Shown here piece after piece: positions 14,075 through 16,138 of a stretch of DNA of 16,138 nucleotides. Source of the stretch: MGR-bin208 sp043779285 (GTDB lineage Bacteria; Bacteroidota; Bacteroidia; Chitinophagales; Chitinophagaceae); NCBI GenBank assembly GCA_043779285.1, contig JAYWEL010000260.1:1-16138 (forward strand), given 5' to 3'. A program made the translations under genes and the position numbers. The notes below the pieces were generated by a model, which was not told where the DNA came from, ran no database searches, and saw only the letters and a program-made list of their open reading frames with translations. Numbering within the stretch: position 1 is the first letter of the stretch; each line of letters begins with the position of its first letter.

Positions 14075-14842
14075 ATGCGCATCATCAGTTACAATTTAAA
14101 TGGTATCCGGGCCGGAATTAAAAAAGATTTGTTGGGTTGGTTGAAAACAAATCCGGCAGACATCATATGTATACAGGAAACAAAAGCCCAACCGACGGAT
14201 GTAGATGAAAAACAATTTAATGAGTTAGGGTATGCTATGTATTGGTTTTCTGCACAAAAAAAAGGGTATAGTGGCGTAGCTATCCTTACCAAAATAAAAC
14301 CCGATAAAATAATCATGGGAACAGGGCATGCACTGAGTGACTTTGAAGGCCGAGTAATTCAAATGTTTATTGGCGATGTGTTATTGATCAATGCGTACTT
14401 CCCCTCTGGCACTTCAGGAGGCGAACGCCAGGCTTATAAATATGTGTGGCTGGATGAAATATTTACTTATCTGAATAAACTTCGAAAAAAACATCCTAAA
14501 ATAATTCTCTGTGGCGACTACAATATTGCACATAAGGAAATAGATATTCATGATCCGAAAGGAAACAAAAACTCTAGCGGTTTTTTACCGGAAGAACGAG
14601 CATGGATGGATAAATTTGTAGAAAACAATTGGATCGATACGTTCCGACATGTACATCCAGAACCGCATCGTTATAGTTGGTGGAGTCAACGTTTTCCGAG
14701 TGTACGACTACAAAACAAAGGCTGGCGGATTGATTATATTTGTGTGACAGAAGCATTGAATAAAAATATAATCGATGCAGATATTTTCTCAAACATTAAA
14801 CACAGTGACCACTGCCCTGTTTATCTGGACATAAAAATCTGA
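14075..14842 (+). CDS. xthA: Exodeoxyribonuclease III (AP endonuclease)
   Basis: A 255-aa enzyme of the endonuclease/exonuclease/phosphatase fold that cleaves DNA at abasic sites and removes 3' blocking groups in base excision repair. Active-site residues all appear in order: N9 (SYNLNGIRA), E35 (IQETKA), Y108 (NAYFPSG), D148 and N150 (CGDYNIAH), D220 (WRIDYI), and D245 and H246 (KHSDHCPVY). The corresponding E. coli positions are N7, E34, Y109, D151, N153, D229, D258 and H259. The length is close to the usual 250-270. The start MRIISYNLNG matches the family N terminus. The DUF4286 gene starts four bases after its stop, so the two are very likely one operon. Confidence 0.97.
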   Translation: MRIISYNLNGIRAGIKKDLLGWLKTNPADIICIQETKAQPTDVDEKQFNELGYAMYWFSAQKKGYSGVAILTKIKPDKIIMGTGHALSDFEGRVIQMFIGDVLLINAYFPSGTSGGERQAYKYVWLDEIFTYLNKLRKKHPKIILCGDYNIAHKEIDIHDPKGNKNSSGFLPEERAWMDKFVENNWIDTFRHVHPEPHRYSWWSQRFPSVRLQNKGWRIDYICVTEALNKNIIDADIFSNIKHSDHCPVYLDIKI

Positions 14843-14846
14843 ACCG

Positions 14847-15152
14847 ATGATCATATATAATGTAACCGCTAAAATAGATTCATCGACTGCAGCAGCATGG
14901 ATTACCTGGATCAAACAGGAACATATACCCGAGATGATCAATACCGGCTGTTTTACCAAAGCCACCATTTTACGTTTATTGGAAGTAGATGAAACTGAAG
15001 GACCAACCTATGCCATTCAATATTTTGCGGAAAGCAAATCTTTGTATAATGTATATATTCAAAAACATTCGGACAATTTGCGCAAAAAAGGGACCGACAA
15101 ATGGGGTGCCCGTTTTATTGCTTTCCGGTCGGTAATGCAGATTGTGGACTAA
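14847..15152 (+). CDS. DUF4286 family protein
   Basis: This 101-aa soluble protein starts MIIYNVTAKID and contains WITWIKQEHIPEMINTGCF (18-36) and a C-terminal KWGARFIAFRSVMQIV, the pattern I recognise as the DUF4286 family, a small ferredoxin-like (dimeric alpha-beta barrel type) fold. No catalytic residues are established for the family. Translation starts four bases after the xthA stop, so it should be co-expressed with exonuclease III; whether this means a DNA-repair role is unknown. No signal peptide or membrane segment is present. The family call is from recognition of the sequence pattern. Confidence 0.8.
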   Translation: MIIYNVTAKIDSSTAAAWITWIKQEHIPEMINTGCFTKATILRLLEVDETEGPTYAIQYFAESKSLYNVYIQKHSDNLRKKGTDKWGARFIAFRSVMQIVD

Positions 15153-15167
15153 CTGTGCAAAAGTTTT

Positions 15168-15197
15168 TTCATTTTTTTTATTACTAAAAAAAATGAA
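15168..15197. repeat. Perfect 12-bp AT-rich inverted repeat after DUF4286
   Basis: The arms read TTCAT7T and its exact complement with an ATTACT loop. It follows the end of the xthA-DUF4286 operon closely and may serve as a 3'-end structure. The stem is almost all A-T pairs with no following T-run, so it is a poor intrinsic terminator on the plus strand. Confidence 0.5.
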
Positions 15198-15382
15198 TGA
15201 CGGTCACTTAAAAACCAATGCTAACAAGGTTTCTCAAGAAATTGTCGTGAAACACAGTGTCAGTAATGGTTTCAGAACTTGCCTGCTTTTAAGCCGTGCG
15301 GTAATAACCCCGATTCTACTCTCAAAATCCTTACCTAACGTGGATTAGCAAGAAATTTATTTTTTTATTTCTTAAAAAAAAT

Positions 15383-15412
15383 TTTGTTGGTATAGAAAAG
15401 CTTTTAAATTTG
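15383..15412 (+). promoter_or_regulatory. Bacteroidetes-type promoter for the HU gene
   Basis: A -33-like TTTG (15383-15386) is followed after 18 bases by TAAATTTG (15405-15412), a perfect TAnnTTTG -7 box. This is the best match to the Bacteroidetes vegetative promoter in the window, as expected for an abundant protein. It predicts transcription start near 15417-15419 and a leader of about 27 bases. Confidence 0.65.
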
Positions 15413-15445
15413 TCCTAGTTACAAAACGTTTAAAAAATAATAATC

Positions 15446-15715
15446 ATGAACAAAGCAGAATTAATCACAAAAATTGCCGCAGATGCCGGTATTACAAAAA
15501 CACAAGCAAACGGAGCATTAGATTCATTCGTTACTGCAGTTACTAAAACTTTAAAAGGTGGTGGCAAAGTTACCTTAGTTGGTTTTGGTACATTCTCCGT
15601 TACTAAACGTGCTGCCCGTAATGGCCGTAATCCTCAGACTGGTGCAGTTATTAAAATCAAAGCGAAGAAAGTGGCTAAGTTCAAAGCTGGTAAAGAGCTT
15701 GCATCCAAAGTCTAA
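15446..15715 (+). CDS. hup: HU-family DNA-binding protein
   Basis: This 89-aa nucleoid protein matches the HU/IHF family throughout: MNKAELITKIAADAGITK at the N terminus, VTLVGFGTFSV (about 42-52) leading into the flexible DNA-binding arm, RNGRNPQTGAVIKI (about 58-71) with the conserved intercalating proline in RNPQTG, and the closing FKAGKELASKV. Length and motif order are those of a canonical 90-residue HU, without the long tails seen in some Bacteroidota paralogs. It is monocistronic: a strong promoter lies upstream and an intrinsic terminator 20 bases downstream. No Shine-Dalgarno is seen before the ATG, only A/T-rich sequence. Confidence 0.97.
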   Translation: MNKAELITKIAADAGITKTQANGALDSFVTAVTKTLKGGGKVTLVGFGTFSVTKRAARNGRNPQTGAVIKIKAKKVAKFKAGKELASKV

Positions 15716-15734
15716 TTGCATACCAAAAAAATTT

Positions 15735-15777
15735 AAAAGCTCCGCTAGTCCAACTTTGTGTGGATCGGAGCTTTTTT
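15735..15777 (+). terminator. Intrinsic terminator after HU
   Basis: AAAAGCTCCG (15735-15744) pairs with CGGAGCTTTT (15766-15775); TCCA/TGGA (15749-15752 with 15761-15764) extends the stem inside, and the T-run continues to 15777. A and T runs on opposite sides mean it could also work on the other strand. Confidence 0.85.
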
Positions 15778-15826
15778 AGTAACTTAAGTACAACAGATTT
15801 TTTAATTTTATAATAAAAAACAGATT

Positions 15827-16024
15827 ATGGGAAGAGGAGACAAAAAAACAAAGAAAGGGAAAATTTTTAAAGGGTCATTTGGTAAAAGCCGTCCGGCAAA
15901 TCCGGTTAAAAAGAATGTTCCTTCAACACCAAAAGTGAAAGCGGAAGTAGTAGTAGTAGTTGAAGTACCAAAGGAGAAGCCAAAAAAAGTAGCAAAAAAA
16001 TCGGCTAAACCAGCTGCAGAATAA
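15827..16024 (+). CDS. 30S ribosomal protein bTHX, with a long Lys/Ala/Val tail
   Basis: The first 25 residues, beginning MGRGDKKTKKGKIFKG and continuing SFGKSRPAN, match the small ribosomal protein THX (first known from Thermus as a peptide of about 26 residues that sits in the 30S head). The remaining 40 residues are a low-complexity basic tail containing VVVVV (46-50) and repeated Lys/Pro/Ala, encoded in part by GTA x4 plus GTT at 15947-15961. Bacteroidota homologs are generally longer than the Thermus peptide. The gene lies between two terminators and so is its own unit. It is easily missed because of its size and bias. The core match makes the identity good; the tail has no known function. 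Confidence 0.85.
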   Translation: MGRGDKKTKKGKIFKGSFGKSRPANPVKKNVPSTPKVKAEVVVVVEVPKEKPKKVAKKSAKPAAE

Positions 16025-16042
16025 TAATTTGATTCCTTACAT

Positions 16043-16084
16043 GAGGCTGTCTTAAAACAAAATTTTAGGGCAGCCTCTTTTTTT
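16043..16084 (+). terminator. Strong intrinsic terminator after bTHX
   Basis: A 15-position stem (16043-16057 with 16063-16077, two G-U wobbles when transcribed) starting GAGGCTGTC and closing GGCAGCCTC, with a CAAAA loop, is followed by seven T (16078-16084). It begins 18 bases after the bTHX stop. Confidence 0.92.
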
Positions 16085-16095
16085 ATGTAGTGCCG

Positions 16096-16135
16096 TATAG
16101 TACCAAAATTTTTGTGTGTTTTATGGAGTACTATA
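16096..16135. repeat. Inverted repeat at the window edge
   Basis: TATAGTAC (16096-16103) and GTACTATA (16128-16135) are exact reverse complements 24 bases apart. It could be an operator for the next gene, the end of a small repeat element, or chance; the window ends before this can be judged. Confidence 0.3.
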
Positions 16136-16138
16136 AAA

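Larger units (their letters stand above)
15153..15445. other. Gene-free stretch upstream of hup with an AT-rich hairpin
   Basis: In these 293 bases I see no supported gene and no tRNA. TTCATTTTTTTT (15168-15179) and AAAAAAAATGAA (15186-15197) form a perfect 12-bp inverted repeat with a six-base loop, 15 bases after the DUF4286 stop. Bases 15200-15350 have a more balanced composition and small stems, for example GAAAC/GTTTC around 15250-15275 and AATCC/GGATT around 15325-15347. This middle part might be a small RNA or a long leader. The final 65 bases hold the HU promoter. Confidence 0.4.

Noticed and set aside
15142..15348. A 68-codon open frame beginning inside the end of the DUF4286 gene
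   Set aside because: It overlaps DUF4286 by 11 bases, runs through the T-rich hairpin (FFLLLKK), resembles no family and has no ribosome-binding site; more likely a chance open frame.
15300..15350. A possible tRNA or tRNA fragment near the AATCC/GGATT stem
   Set aside because: No T-arm GGTTCRA consensus, no cloverleaf and no acceptor pairing could be found on either strand.

Overview
The window looks like a piece of a Bacteroidota chromosome, probably from the Chitinophagaceae/Sphingobacteriales side. This is an inference from AT-rich DNA, several copies of the Bacteroidetes -7 promoter box (TAnnTTTG), genes without a strong Shine-Dalgarno, a methionine synthase split into two ORFs, a SusB-type GH97 glucosidase, a Big_5-type lipoprotein with an N-terminal PPTGG motif, DUF4286 and ribosomal protein bTHX. 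Nearly everything is housekeeping; one gene carries an extraordinary insertion.

Layout. 1-210: end of a possible upstream gene, then a spacer with an inverted repeat. 211-3366 (+): UvrD/Rep-type helicase fused to a RecB-like nuclease with a four-cysteine set. 3433-4839 (+): Ig-like outer-membrane lipoprotein. 4900-5520 (+): RecR, with a promoter box that almost touches the start codon. 5521-5842: 322-base leader with several hairpins. 5843-6859 and 6885-10079 (+): cobalamin-dependent methionine synthase in two pieces. 10088-13969 (-): four co-directional genes, read as LOG-family protein, GH97 alpha-glucosidase, SemiSWEET sugar transporter and HAD phosphatase. 14075-15152 (+): exonuclease III and a DUF4286 protein. 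15446-15715 (+): HU. 15827-16024 (+): bTHX. HU and bTHX are each followed by a clear intrinsic terminator.

The main discovery candidate is inside metH. The second MetH polypeptide (1064 aa) contains about 153 extra residues between the helical cap and the cobalamin-binding Rossmann domain, about 10 residues before the DxHxxG motif. The extra residues form a complete DUF559/Vsr-like endonuclease domain with no methionine. The DNA encoding it is bounded by inverted repeats of about 24 bp made of C6/G6 runs, and the whole insert is open in the metH frame. Subtracting it leaves 338 + 911 = 1249 aa, close to the 1227 aa of E. coli MetH. This looks like a mobile element that has inserted into an active gene without breaking its frame, using a permissive linker. 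It is neither an intein (no splice-junction residues) nor an intron (no stops, no frame break).

How the genes fit together. The helicase-nuclease, RecR, ExoIII and HU are DNA repair and chromosome-maintenance genes. The two MetH parts together would carry the homocysteine, folate, cobalamin and reactivation modules. The minus-strand GH97, SemiSWEET and HAD genes could form a small alpha-glucoside utilisation group: periplasmic hydrolysis, sugar transport and sugar-phosphate handling. That last link is inferred from proximity only.
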